Source: an uncultured Bacteroidaceae bacterium
Lineage (GTDB): Bacteria; Bacteroidota; Bacteroidia; Bacteroidales; Bacteroidaceae
Reading direction: 5' to 3'
DNA: 48,557 nt
Assembly: GCA_905234745.1 (NCBI GenBank)
Contig: CAJOJD010000002.1
Location: 166,049-214,605, forward strand
A program made the position numbers and the translations under genes. A model generated the notes under the pieces. The model worked only from the letters and a program-made list of their open reading frames with translations, was not told the DNA's origin and made no database searches. Shown here one piece after another: positions 27,389 through 35,112 of the stretch (its first letter is position 1; each line of letters starts with the position of its first letter).

Positions 27389-27664
27389 TTATTTGCCAAC
27401 CACAGCCAGAACATCGCTCTGGCGCATAATCAGATATTTCTCTCCATCAATTTCAAGCTCTGTGCCTGAATACTTGCCGTAAAGCACCTGGTCACCTTTC
27501 TTGAGGACCATCTCCTCGTCCTTTGTGCCGTTACCTACTGCAATTACTTCACCCTTAAGAGGTTTCTCCTTTGCTGTGTCGGGAATGATGATACCGCCCA
27601 CGGTCTTCTCCTCGGCTGCTGCCGGGAGTATCAGAACGCGGTCTGCCAATGGTTTAATGTTCAT
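27389..27664 (-). CDS. groES: Co-chaperonin GroES (Hsp10)
   Basis: 91 residues. Begins [12 protein letters not shown], has the mobile-loop region [12 protein letters not shown] and [13 protein letters not shown]. It caps GroEL. No CIRCE operator (TTAGCACTC-N9-GAGTGCTAA) is visible upstream and no exact TAnnTTTG box is seen; see the region 27727-27790. Confidence 0.98.
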   Translation of the reverse strand: MNIKPLADRVLILPAAAEEKTVGGIIIPDTAKEKPLKGEVIAVGNGTKDEEMVLKKGDQVLYGKYSGTELEIDGEKYLIMRQSDVLAVVGK

Positions 27665-27726
27665 ATTCTTATAGTTTTAGTTATTTGTTTGCTTCTCAAA
27701 AGCCCCTAATCGGGCAACTGGCATAG

Positions 27727-27743
27727 TGCCAAAAATATGCCAA
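27727..27743 (-). promoter_or_regulatory. Sigma-54-like promoter match upstream of groES (low confidence)
   Basis: The minus strand reads TTGGCATATTTTTGGCA, keeping the GG-N10-GC spacing of sigma-54 promoters (consensus YTGGCACGRNNNTTGCW) with four mismatches. It would start transcription about 50 bases before groES. The same bases also form the 3' side and T-run of a terminator-like hairpin, so the match may be accidental. Confidence 0.25.
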
Positions 27744-27790
27744 ACCGCCTGACGGGCCCAATGTGTCACCCGTTATGACAGTTTGGCATA
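27731..27790 (-). terminator. Terminator-like hairpin between cdaA and groES
   Basis: Perfect 10-bp inverted repeat TATGCCAAAC (27736-27745) and GTTTGGCATA (27781-27790) with an inner GACGGG/CCCGTT pairing; on the minus strand it is followed by five T. It lies 13 bp past the cdaA stop and so probably ends the murF-cdaA transcript. Confidence 0.6.
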
Positions 27791-27802
27791 ATATAGGTTA
27801 TG

Positions 27803-28576
27803 TCATCTGACATTCTCAGAGAGGAAATGCGTCAGCGCATCGGCTGTCATATCCCGCTGGAACGAACCCTTATGGAATACCGATATGATTCCGGTCTCCT
27901 CCGATACCACCACGGCAACGGCATTGGTCTTCTCGGCAATACCCATAGCGGAACGGTGACGCAGGCCGAAAGACTTGGGCAGATCCTCGGACTGCGAGAT
28001 AGGCAGAATGCAGGCTGCCGATTCAATGCGGTCGCCCACAATGATCATTGCTCCGTCATGCAGAGGGCTGTTCTTGAAGAAGATATTCTCAATAAGGAAC
28101 TGGTTGACATTGGCATTTACCGCCTCACCGGTAGCTATCACATCGTGCAGCTCATCGGTCTCACCTATAACTATAAGAGCGCCCTCCTTGTTGTGGCTCA
28201 TGCTCTCGCAGGCCTTGACCAGGGGATCCCACTTTGTCATATCCTGGCCGTTGTGACGGCGGACTAGCCAGTGGAACAGTTTGCGGGTACGTGTCGAGGT
28301 TCCGATATCGCGGAAGAAATGACGTATGTCATCGGCAAACAGCACGATCAGGGCTATCACGCCCACATCGACCAATTTGTTCATCACGGCTCCCAACAGC
28401 TGCATCTTGAGGACCTGTGAAACCACAATCCAAACCAGGATGAACACCAGGATTCCAATGAACATGTTGAGCGAACCGGTCCTCTTCATCAGCTTGTACA
28501 GATAGAAAAGGAGCAGCGATACGCAAAGGACGTCAATTATGTCCTTTATACCGAATGAAACAAAGTAATCAATCAT
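27803..28576 (-). CDS. cdaA: Diadenylate cyclase CdaA (c-di-AMP synthase)
   Basis: 257 residues. Three N-terminal membrane helices (about residues 10-28, 37-55, 60-82) precede a DisA_N cyclase domain with the motifs L-H-D-G-A-M-I-I and L-R-H-R-S-A-M-G, needed to make cyclic di-AMP from two ATP. c-di-AMP controls potassium transport and cell-wall state in other bacteria; both Trk and Mur genes are in this window but not in this operon. The gene starts 4 bp after folP and is the last of murF-SGNH-folP-cdaA. Confidence 0.95.
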   Translation of the reverse strand: MIDYFVSFGIKDIIDVLCVSLLLFYLYKLMKRTGSLNMFIGILVFILVWIVVSQVLKMQLLGAVMNKLVDVGVIALIVLFADDIRHFFRDIGTSTRTRKLFHWLVRRHNGQDMTKWDPLVKACESMSHNKEGALIVIGETDELHDVIATGEAVNANVNQFLIENIFFKNSPLHDGAMIIVGDRIESAACILPISQSEDLPKSFGLRHRSAMGIAEKTNAVAVVVSEETGIISVFHKGSFQRDMTADALTHFLSENVR

Positions 28577-28580
28577 ATCT

Positions 28581-29351
28581 TTATCCGTTTGCTTTTAATG
28601 CTTGCATAATCCTCACGGTGTGGGCTGCTTCGGCCACATCGTGTACCCGGATCCAGTCGGCACCCTGCTCTATGGCCACCGTGTTCATCACTATGGTTGC
28701 CGGCAGAGCCTCATCGGGAGTTATCTTAAGGAGTTTCCACGCCATCGATTTGCGCGAGAGGGCTGATAATACCGGCAGTCCGAATTCACACAGCCTGCGC
28801 TGATTGGCCAGCACGGTGTAGTTCTGCTCAACGGTCTTTCCGAATCCGTATCCCGGATCAAGAATCACCTGGCGCTTAACATCCACCCCGGCCTTTTCCA
28901 TCACCTGCAGCCTCTGCGTAAAGAATGACATCATCTCTCCTACAGGATTCTCCTTTATGGTTTCCGACCACATTAGCACATATTGTACGCCTGAGTCAGC
29001 CACCACTTTGTACATCTCGTCATTACCCCCGTAAACATCGTTTATGATATCCACCTTCCACTCACGCACGCAACGTTCCGCAATCTGCGGACGGTAGGTA
29101 TCAACCGAGAGCGTAACATCAGGGAACTCAGCCCTTATCGCATCAAGTCCCCACTCCAGCCGTTCCATCTCCTCCTCGGCCGATGCCTGAACGGCACCCG
29201 GACGGGTTGAGCAGCCGCCCACGTCTATGGCATCAGCACCATTGGAAATCATAAAGCGGACACGCTCCACGAGTGTGGCCTTGTCCTGAACACGTGACCC
29301 GCCCCAGAAGGAGTCCGGTGTCACGTTTATGATTCCCATGATTTTGGTCAT
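28581..29351 (-). CDS. folP: Dihydropteroate synthase
   Basis: 256 residues from ATG 29351. Motifs: M-G-I-I-N-V-T-P-D-S-F at the start, D-V-G-G-C-S-T-R-P-G-A, and D-P-G-Y-G-F-G-K-T. It joins 4-aminobenzoate to hydroxymethyl-dihydropterin pyrophosphate, and is the target of sulfonamides. The frame is open to 29396, but that would overlap the upstream gene by 44 bp and add residues unlike FolP; 29351 leaves one base between stop and start. The folP-cdaA pairing is tight (4 bp). Confidence 0.95.
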   Translation of the reverse strand: MTKIMGIINVTPDSFWGGSRVQDKATLVERVRFMISNGADAIDVGGCSTRPGAVQASAEEEMERLEWGLDAIRAEFPDVTLSVDTYRPQIAERCVREWKVDIINDVYGGNDEMYKVVADSGVQYVLMWSETIKENPVGEMMSFFTQRLQVMEKAGVDVKRQVILDPGYGFGKTVEQNYTVLANQRRLCEFGLPVLSALSRKSMAWKLLKITPDEALPATIVMNTVAIEQGADWIRVHDVAEAAHTVRIMQALKANG

Positions 29352-29352
29352 A

Positions 29353-30021
29353 TCACTTCTTCTCAGCGTCCAGGAAAGCCTGCACCTGCTCGGCAATCTT
29401 GGTCATACCGGCAGCAGTGGGGTGATTCATGCGCTTCTCAATGCCCTCGACAGCAATTACGGGAACATTATAGTGCTTGCATATCTCCCTCATTGACTCA
29501 CCCAGGTTCTCACTCATTCCGTCATTGAGGAGTGAATATATCTTCATCTTGGGATAGAGTTTCTTAAGGTTGTCAAGCAGGTATGCAAATGCCGGACGGT
29601 AGAAATAGAGGTCCTCCTTGGTCCAGCCTGAATATTTGTAGTCACCGAAAGGCTCATGTGTCCAGTCGTCATTGGTACCGCCGAATATGAACAGGATGTC
29701 GGGAGCGCCGATGCAGTTCAGACGTGTCACGAAAGCACGGTCTGAATAGTCATCGTGGTTGTAACCGCGGCAGCAGACTGTACTGCCTGACCATGAGTCG
29801 TTCTTTTCAAGAACCCATCCGTTCTTCTCTATTACCTGAGCCCACCACTGCTGGCTCTGCTCGGTAACGCCGCAGAACTGGTTGGGATAGAATGTGTCAT
29901 AATACTTGGGCATGGAACCTGTAAAAGTCGAATAGGAATCTCCCATAACCGAGACCTTCAACTGTGCGGAAATCATGCCGCAAACAAGAACACTGACAAA
30001 AAGAAGTGCTAGTTTCTTCAT
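29353..30021 (-). CDS. Secreted SGNH/GDSL-like hydrolase
   Basis: 222 residues with a clear signal peptide (M-K-K-L-A-L-L-F-V-S-V-L-V-C-G-M-I-S-A, cleavage near residue 19). SGNH blocks: V-S-V-M-G-D-S-Y-S-T (serine) and F-I-F-G-G-T-N-D-D (oxyanion Gly/Asn). The last block, N-H-P-T-A-A-G-M, keeps the histidine, but the aspartate normally three residues before it is an arginine, so the catalytic triad may be a dyad or use another acid. Likely a periplasmic esterase acting on a sugar ester. It lies between murF (2 bp) and folP (1 bp), so it is probably co-transcribed with cell-wall synthesis. Confidence 0.78.
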   Translation of the reverse strand: MKKLALLFVSVLVCGMISAQLKVSVMGDSYSTFTGSMPKYYDTFYPNQFCGVTEQSQQWWAQVIEKNGWVLEKNDSWSGSTVCCRGYNHDDYSDRAFVTRLNCIGAPDILFIFGGTNDDWTHEPFGDYKYSGWTKEDLYFYRPAFAYLLDNLKKLYPKMKIYSLLNDGMSENLGESMREICKHYNVPVIAVEGIEKRMNHPTAAGMTKIAEQVQAFLDAEKK

Positions 30022-30023
30022 AA

Positions 30024-31328
30024 TTATAAATTGGTTATTGTTTTAGTTAATCCTATGCTGTTGGAACCCTTGATAAGAATGGTTTTACCGGTTACCTTCT
30101 CACCCTCAAGAGCCTTCTTCACCTCATCCACATCGGCAAACAGACGGAATCCGCTGTCCCCTGCAACCGCCTTGAACTCGCTGCCCACCAGCCATACGCA
30201 GTCAAAGCCCTTTTCCCGGAGCATACCCACAATACGTCTGTGTTCATCGGCCGATACGTCTCCAAGTTCACGCATATCGCCCAGGATAAGCATCTTGTCC
30301 TGTGCCTTCATCATACTGAAGTTCTCAATTGCGGCGGCCATGCTGGTGGGGTTGGCGTTATATGCATCAACCACCAGACGGTTGCGGCCAGTCTCGATAA
30401 GTTGTGAGCGGTTGTTCTGGGGCTGATATCCTGCGACAGCCTCCGATGCCTTCTCCTCAGACACCCCGAAGTGCAGTCCTATGGTGATTGCGGCAAGCGC
30501 ATTGTCAACATTGTAAGCACCTATCAGACTGGTCTGAACCGTGTGCCAGTTCCCTTTGTGGCTGCGCCAGCGGAACCTGACAAAGGGATTGCACTCCAGG
30601 ACCTCTCCCTCGACCAGAAGTCCGTCCTGACCGGGCTTTCCGTATTCAATAAGAGGCAGTCCTGCGCACATCTGCTGCAGATGTTCATTGTCGCGGTTCA
30701 CGAATGCCGTGCCGTTGTGCTCGCGAAGCCAGTCATAAAGCTCGCCTTTGGTGCGCTTTACGCCCTCAAAGGATCCGAATCCCAGAAGATGCGCCTTACC
30801 CACATTGGTTATCAGTCCGAAATCGGGCTGGCTCACCTCAACCAGTTCCTTTATGTCGCCGGGATGGCTAGCGCCCATCTCAACTATGGCATACTCATGC
30901 CCGGCCTTGAGTCCCAGCACGGTAAGCGGTACGCCTATTGAATTGTTCAGATTACCCTGCGTGCAGAGCACCTTATATGTAGTACTCATTACCGCATTGG
31001 TAAGTTCTTTGGTAGTGGTCTTTCCGTTTGTTCCGGTAATTCCTATCACCGGGGTACCCAGAGTGCGCCTATGCAAAGCCGCAACCTGCTGAAGGGTTGA
31101 CAGCACATTGTCCACCAGGATCATCCTTGAATCAGCAGGATCATAAAGGTCCGCATTGTCCATTACGGCATAGGGGCAACCCTGCTCCAAAGCACCGCGC
31201 ACGAACTCGTTTCCGTCAAAACGCTCCCCCTTAAGGGCAAAGAACATGAGTCCGGGACCGCACTTGCGGCTGTCGGTGGTAACGCCCGTGCACTTTTCAA
31301 GTAAGCCGTATATATCCTCTACCTTCAT
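30024..31328 (-). CDS. murF: UDP-N-acetylmuramoyl-tripeptide--D-alanyl-D-alanine ligase MurF (stand-alone)
   Basis: 434 residues, the usual MurF length. ATP loop G-I-T-G-T-N-G-K-T-T-T-K-E near residue 100, N-L-N-N-S-I-G-V-P-L-T, M-G-A-S-H-P-G-D-I-K and D-A-Y-N-A-N-P-T-S-M. It adds D-Ala-D-Ala to the muropeptide. This is the second MurF in the window (the other is fused to alanine racemase at 2.5-5.0 kb) and is the more canonical of the two. It heads the minus-strand run murF-SGNH-folP-cdaA; its promoter box ends 8 bases before the ATG. Confidence 0.96.
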   Translation of the reverse strand: MKVEDIYGLLEKCTGVTTDSRKCGPGLMFFALKGERFDGNEFVRGALEQGCPYAVMDNADLYDPADSRMILVDNVLSTLQQVAALHRRTLGTPVIGITGTNGKTTTKELTNAVMSTTYKVLCTQGNLNNSIGVPLTVLGLKAGHEYAIVEMGASHPGDIKELVEVSQPDFGLITNVGKAHLLGFGSFEGVKRTKGELYDWLREHNGTAFVNRDNEHLQQMCAGLPLIEYGKPGQDGLLVEGEVLECNPFVRFRWRSHKGNWHTVQTSLIGAYNVDNALAAITIGLHFGVSEEKASEAVAGYQPQNNRSQLIETGRNRLVVDAYNANPTSMAAAIENFSMMKAQDKMLILGDMRELGDVSADEHRRIVGMLREKGFDCVWLVGSEFKAVAGDSGFRLFADVDEVKKALEGEKVTGKTILIKGSNSIGLTKTITNL

Positions 31329-31335
31329 ATTACCG

Positions 31336-31343
31336 CAAAAATA
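31336..31343 (-). promoter_or_regulatory. Candidate -7 promoter box for murF
   Basis: TATTTTTG on the minus strand, 8 bases before the murF ATG at 31328; predicts a leaderless or near-leaderless transcript. Confidence 0.42.
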
Positions 31344-31447
31344 ACAATTAAAATGCCATTTTTATCCTCAAAACGGGGCTGATTTAGTTCCCAAGACTCA
31401 CAAAAAGCCGCAAAAAGTGCATTATAAGCACATTTTTTCGTGTTTTT

Positions 31448-31479
31448 TTTGCTGCTTTAACAAATGTTCCCTATTTTTG
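31448..31479 (+). promoter_or_regulatory. Promoter for the outer-membrane barrel protein gene
   Basis: TTTG (31448-31451), 20 bp spacer, then TATTTTTG (31472-31479): both Bacteroidetes promoter elements at the expected spacing, the best full match in the window. It predicts a leader of about 80 bases before ATG 31568; this AT-rich leader may help strong expression. Confidence 0.65.
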
Positions 31480-31567
31480 GCCCAAATAAAATGGACGACA
31501 AAGCATTTTAAGGACATTTTTTCATTAAAAAAAGGCTATAAATCATTTAATCTTAATTACAATCATT

Positions 31568-32128
31568 ATGAAGAAAGTTTTATTCGCAATCGCAGCTCTC
31601 GCTCTTTGCATGACTGCAAACGCCAAGTATTGGTTCAGCGGTTCAATCGGTTTTGACAATATGTCACTCTACACCACTACCGACAAGGCTAAGACTCTTG
31701 ATTTCTCACCTTCATTCGGTATGGCTCTTGAGAACAATATCGAGGTTGGTATCGGTCTCGGAATTGTAGATAACCACTATTACAGAGCTGACCAGTCAGT
31801 TCAGCAGGCATTCTCATTCAAGTTTGCTCCCTTCATCAGATGGACATTCATTGAGGATGGCAACTTTGACATGTTCGTTCAGGGCGGTTTCGCTTATAAG
31901 GTAACATCACCCAGCGGCTTCAACTTCTGGGAGCTTGGCCTGAATGTATCACCCGGTGTTCGCTACCACTTCTCAGACAGTTGGTCAATCCAGGCTCTGT
32001 GCAGAGGTTTCGAGTTCTCACACATGAGCGAGCCTGAGATAGCAGGTTATCCCGCAGAGCTCTACAAGAACAAGCTGGGTCTGAACATCAACACCGCTAT
32101 GGAGTTCGGTCTCGTATACGAGTTCTAA
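31568..32128 (+). CDS. Small outer-membrane beta-barrel protein
   Basis: 186 residues. A signal peptide (M-K-K-V-L-F-A-I-A-A-L-A-L-C-M-T-A-N-A) leads into alternating hydrophobic/polar strands rich in Gly, Phe and Tyr, ending in a phenylalanine (V-Y-E-F). This is the pattern of an 8-stranded outer-membrane barrel (OmpW/OMP_b-brl type). Specific function unknown. It has its own well-formed promoter and terminator, a long AT-rich leader, and codon use favouring a few codons, so it may be abundant. Confidence 0.8.
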   Translation: MKKVLFAIAALALCMTANAKYWFSGSIGFDNMSLYTTTDKAKTLDFSPSFGMALENNIEVGIGLGIVDNHYYRADQSVQQAFSFKFAPFIRWTFIEDGNFDMFVQGGFAYKVTSPSGFNFWELGLNVSPGVRYHFSDSWSIQALCRGFEFSHMSEPEIAGYPAELYKNKLGLNINTAMEFGLVYEF

Positions 32129-32136
32129 TCTGAATC

Positions 32137-32182
32137 CCAAAATAAAAACAGCCGGCCAAATGGTCGGCTGTTTTTATTTTGG
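32137..32182. terminator. Bidirectional terminator shared by the barrel gene and tRNA-Leu
   Basis: Perfect 18-bp inverted repeat (32137-32154 and 32165-32182), A-run on one side and T-run on the other, around a 10-base loop. It ends the plus-strand barrel gene and, in the other direction, the tRNA gene, whose 3' CCA forms the first bases of the stem. Confidence 0.88.
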
Positions 32183-32263
32183 TACGGGCGATAGGACTCG
32201 AACCTACACATCTGAGATACTAGATCCTAAGTCTAGCGCGTCTACCAATTCCGCCACGCCCGC
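32180..32263 (-). tRNA. tRNA-Leu (anticodon UAG)
   Basis: The minus strand starts GCGGGCGTGGCGGAATTGG, a leucine-type acceptor and D-arm, then CTAGA-CTTAGGA-TCTAG, an anticodon stem with TAG in the loop (reads CUA), a variable arm, and GGTTCGAGTCC in the T-arm, with acceptor return CGCCCGT + A and then CCA. The long variable arm and about 84 nt length fit class II tRNA-Leu. The CCA appears encoded, but those bases are also part of the terminator stem. Confidence 0.95.
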
Positions 32264-32294
32264 AAAAAAGCGCGTCCCAATTCTGGAACGCGCT
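32264..32294 (-). terminator. sppA terminator hairpin upstream of tRNA-Leu
   Basis: On the minus strand AGCGCGTTCC-AGAATT-GGGACGCGCT followed by six T, directly before the first base of the tRNA. It is placed to end the sppA operon transcript. Confidence 0.72.
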
Positions 32295-32295
32295 G

Positions 32296-32303
32296 CAAAA
32301 GTA
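32296..32303 (-). promoter_or_regulatory. Candidate -7 promoter box for tRNA-Leu
   Basis: TACTTTTG on the minus strand. Transcription from here would begin inside the first arm of the sppA terminator, so the hairpin would be incomplete in the tRNA transcript. Confidence 0.45.
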
Positions 32304-32330
32304 ACTCTTTTTACGATAATAGCAAAAGCG

Positions 32331-34043
32331 TCATTTTATTTCAATGACGTTCTCCATGCGGAGCATCATGGACGGATTACGCATCTCACGCATCCTGTAA
32401 AGAGCCGGGAACATGTCGATGAGTGAAGGCTGGTTCTCCACGCTTGTGGTCAGGTTCTCCTCAGAATCATCAGATCCGCCGCCTGACAGCATCTGGAACA
32501 GTGAAACCTCCTTTACGACCGGATAGCGGCTGATGCGGTAATCATTCTTGCTCAGTCCAACCTTCTCGGCTGCATAGTCAATGGCATCCTGCAGACCGCC
32601 CTTTTTGTCGGCCAGACCAATGTTCAGGGCATCGGCACCGGCCCATACACGACCCTGCCCTATGGCGTCAACGCTGTCCTTGGACATGCCACGTCCGTTT
32701 GATACCAGACTGGTAAAGTCATCGTATATCTTCTCTATCTGCTTCTGTACATACTCGACCTCATCGTCGGTGAGTTTGCGCATGCCGGACATCATGTCGG
32801 TGTGTGATGAAGTACCTACGGTCTCAATGTTCACCTTGAGGTTCTTGCGGATGGCATTGCCAACGCTGGGAACAAGGCCGAACACACCAATTGAACCGGT
32901 AATGGTATTGTTGTCGGTAAAGATATAGTCCGATTCGGCCGAAATCCAGTAACCGCCCGATGCGGCATAGTTGCCGTAACTGGAGATAACCGGCTTCTCG
33001 GCACGTAGCAGCTGCAACTCATGACGGATGGCCTCGGCTGCCTGTGCGCTTCCGCCCGGTGAGTTTACGCGGAACACGACTGCCTTTACCTTCTTGTCCT
33101 CGCGGACCTTGCGCAGGGTGTTGGCCAGTTTTGAACCTACTATGTCGGCATCCGATCCGCTGTTTACGATCTCGCCGTCAGCATAAACCACGGCAATCTT
33201 GTTCTTGCGGCTGCCCTTTTTGAGTTTTGAAGCATACTTGTTGATCTTTACGAAACCAACCTCCTGGATCTTCTTGACACCGTTCTGCTCGCAAAGATAC
33301 TTGTCAACCTCATCCTTGTACCAGGTCTCATCGATCAGGCCCTTCTCCTTGAACTCACTGGCATGAACTATCTCCAGGCTCTCAATCCACTCATTGAACT
33401 GCTCCTGGGTGAATCCGCGTGAAGCGGCGATCTCGCTTGACATGGAGTTCCAGATTGAATTCAGGAGCACCTCGTTCTGGAGACGGTTCTCAGGGCTGGC
33501 ACTGCTGCGGGTGTACATCTCACCGGCTGCCTTGTACTTTCCGTGACGTATCAGTTGTACATCGACGCCCAGTGCATCGAACAGGTCCTTGAGGAATATC
33601 ATCTGGCTGCCTACGCCTGTAATCATGCTCTCCGATGCCGGATCAAGTATGATCTTGTCGGCCACCGATGCCAGATAGTATGAGCCGTTGCCCAGGTTCT
33701 CGCAATAGGCCACAATGGGCTTGCCCGATTTCCTGAAACGCTCCAGAGCGGCACGGATCTCCTCCAGCTGTGCGGTTCCGGCCGATACGTTCTCGGGGGT
33801 CATGTATATCATACCGATGTTCTTGTCCTCGGCGGCTGCATCTATGGCCTGCACGTAAGTGAGCAGAGTAACGGAATTGGGAGTTCCCTGCACCAGTGAC
33901 ATGATGTCAAACTGTGAACCTCCTGTATTTCGCTCAGCAATAGGATTCTTGAAATCAATCTTCAGAACTTTAGCCTTGGCGGCAAATGCCATAAGCGGCA
34001 GCATGGCCACAATGGCAACTACAAACAATCTTGTTCTTTTCAT
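32331..34043 (-). CDS. sppA: Signal peptide peptidase SppA (protease IV), 67K type
   Basis: About 570 residues, the double-domain form. From ATG 34043 a signal/anchor segment (T-R-L-F-V-V-A-I-V-A-M-L-P-L-M-A-F-A) is followed by two ClpP-like domains. The N-terminal domain carries the lysine region R-H-G-K-Y-K-A-A-G-E-M-Y-T-R; the C-terminal domain has R-V-N-S-P-G-G-S-A and the serine in Y-A-A-S-G-G-Y. It degrades cleaved signal peptides in the membrane. The frame is open to 34070, but that start would overlap the S41 gene stop; 34043 leaves 7 bp and gives a clean signal. Confidence 0.93.
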   Translation of the reverse strand: MKRTRLFVVAIVAMLPLMAFAAKAKVLKIDFKNPIAERNTGGSQFDIMSLVQGTPNSVTLLTYVQAIDAAAEDKNIGMIYMTPENVSAGTAQLEEIRAALERFRKSGKPIVAYCENLGNGSYYLASVADKIILDPASESMITGVGSQMIFLKDLFDALGVDVQLIRHGKYKAAGEMYTRSSASPENRLQNEVLLNSIWNSMSSEIAASRGFTQEQFNEWIESLEIVHASEFKEKGLIDETWYKDEVDKYLCEQNGVKKIQEVGFVKINKYASKLKKGSRKNKIAVVYADGEIVNSGSDADIVGSKLANTLRKVREDKKVKAVVFRVNSPGGSAQAAEAIRHELQLLRAEKPVISSYGNYAASGGYWISAESDYIFTDNNTITGSIGVFGLVPSVGNAIRKNLKVNIETVGTSSHTDMMSGMRKLTDDEVEYVQKQIEKIYDDFTSLVSNGRGMSKDSVDAIGQGRVWAGADALNIGLADKKGGLQDAIDYAAEKVGLSKNDYRISRYPVVKEVSLFQMLSGGGSDDSEENLTTSVENQPSLIDMFPALYRMREMRNPSMMLRMENVIEIK

Positions 34044-34050
34044 ATATAAA

Positions 34051-35112
34051 TCAGTTAACCAATTTGTCATTTATGAATCTGCAGGCGCTCTCAATATAGG
34101 TGTCAACTCCGGCCTGGATGTCCTCATCCTTCATATCGACCCTGATATCGGGTGCAACGCCGAACTCCACGTGATTCCTATCGGCATCAAACGACGGGGC
34201 CGATGAGAGTCTTACAACCCATCCGTTGGGAAGTTCCGATGACATGGGCATTCCTCCTCCACCGCCTGTGGTGTCACCCATGAGAGTCACGTTGTCCAGC
34301 GCCTTCATGGCACAGGCAAAGTCATTGGCACTGCTGAAACAGCCGCGGTTGATAAGCACCACCACCGGTTTGATCCATCTCAGATCCGTCTCGGCCGGGC
34401 TCAGTTCATTCCTGTAGAGTTTTGAGAAATCATTGTGTCCGGGGCCGGTCTTGTAGCAGCAGTAACCCACCGTGACCTTCTTCTCGGTAAAATGCGATGC
34501 CAGGAATTCCGATGCCAGCAGACTGCCGCCGCCGTTGTCTCGAATGTCTATGATCAGGCCGTTGCAGAGAGCCATATTACTCAACATGACATTAATTCTG
34601 CCGCTCGACATGGAGTTCTCGAAACTCTCGACCACCAGGTAGCCTATATTGTTGTCAAGTATGCGGTAAAAATAGCCGTTGCCGGCTATTATGTAGTCGG
34701 TTCCCAGGTACTTTGTCTGCAGATCCTTTGAGAAATTGGCCGCATAGTCATATTTCCAGCTCCAGTTACGGCCGTAGTCATATACGCTCGTAAGGTTCAC
34801 ATGACCGTCACGCAGCTCGCCTATCATACTGCAGAGCACCTCAAAAAGCGACCTGTCTGACATATCGTCCGATATGCTCTTGGCGTATTTGGCCTTGACT
34901 TCATCCCAGTCTACGCCCAACTCTTCTTTCTTGAGGTCAAAGAAGCAGTAATGCTCATCCATTATGGTCCACAGGGCCATATAGTTTCCCTTGGGAGTGT
35001 TGGCGTATTCCCTGTCAGGATTCTCGCCGGTCCATGTACAACCGGTGGGCAGCAGCATCAGCACCAATGCCGCCGTCAGCACAAACCTGTTTTTGAGATT
35101 CCTGTTCATCAT
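34051..35112 (-). CDS. S41 family peptidase, lipoprotein
   Basis: About 353 residues. The N-terminus has a lipobox (L-M-L-L-P-T-G-C) after a basic head, so it is a membrane-anchored lipoprotein. The tail-specific-protease fold is shown by L-R-D-G-H-V-N-L, G-L-I-I-D-I-R-D-N-G-G-G-S and N-R-G-C-F-S-S-A-N-D-F, with the catalytic serine in the last, then G-D-T-T-G-G-G. Family C-terminal processing proteases trim periplasmic proteins. Start ATG 35112 overlaps the upstream stop by 4 bp. It sits between a barrel-like protein and SppA, two envelope proteins. Confidence 0.85.
   Translation of the reverse strand: MMNRNLKNRFVLTAALVLMLLPTGCTWTGENPDREYANTPKGNYMALWTIMDEHYCFFDLKKEELGVDWDEVKAKYAKSISDDMSDRSLFEVLCSMIGELRDGHVNLTSVYDYGRNWSWKYDYAANFSKDLQTKYLGTDYIIAGNGYFYRILDNNIGYLVVESFENSMSSGRINVMLSNMALCNGLIIDIRDNGGGSLLASEFLASHFTEKKVTVGYCCYKTGPGHNDFSKLYRNELSPAETDLRWIKPVVVLINRGCFSSANDFACAMKALDNVTLMGDTTGGGGGMPMSSELPNGWVVRLSSAPSFDADRNHVEFGVAPDIRVDMKDEDIQAGVDTYIESACRFINDKLVN

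Noticed and set aside
27665-27802. CIRCE/HrcA operator for groESL
   Set aside because: The TTAGCACTC-N9-GAGTGCTAA repeat was looked for and is absent; the inverted repeat there has a different sequence and looks like a terminator.
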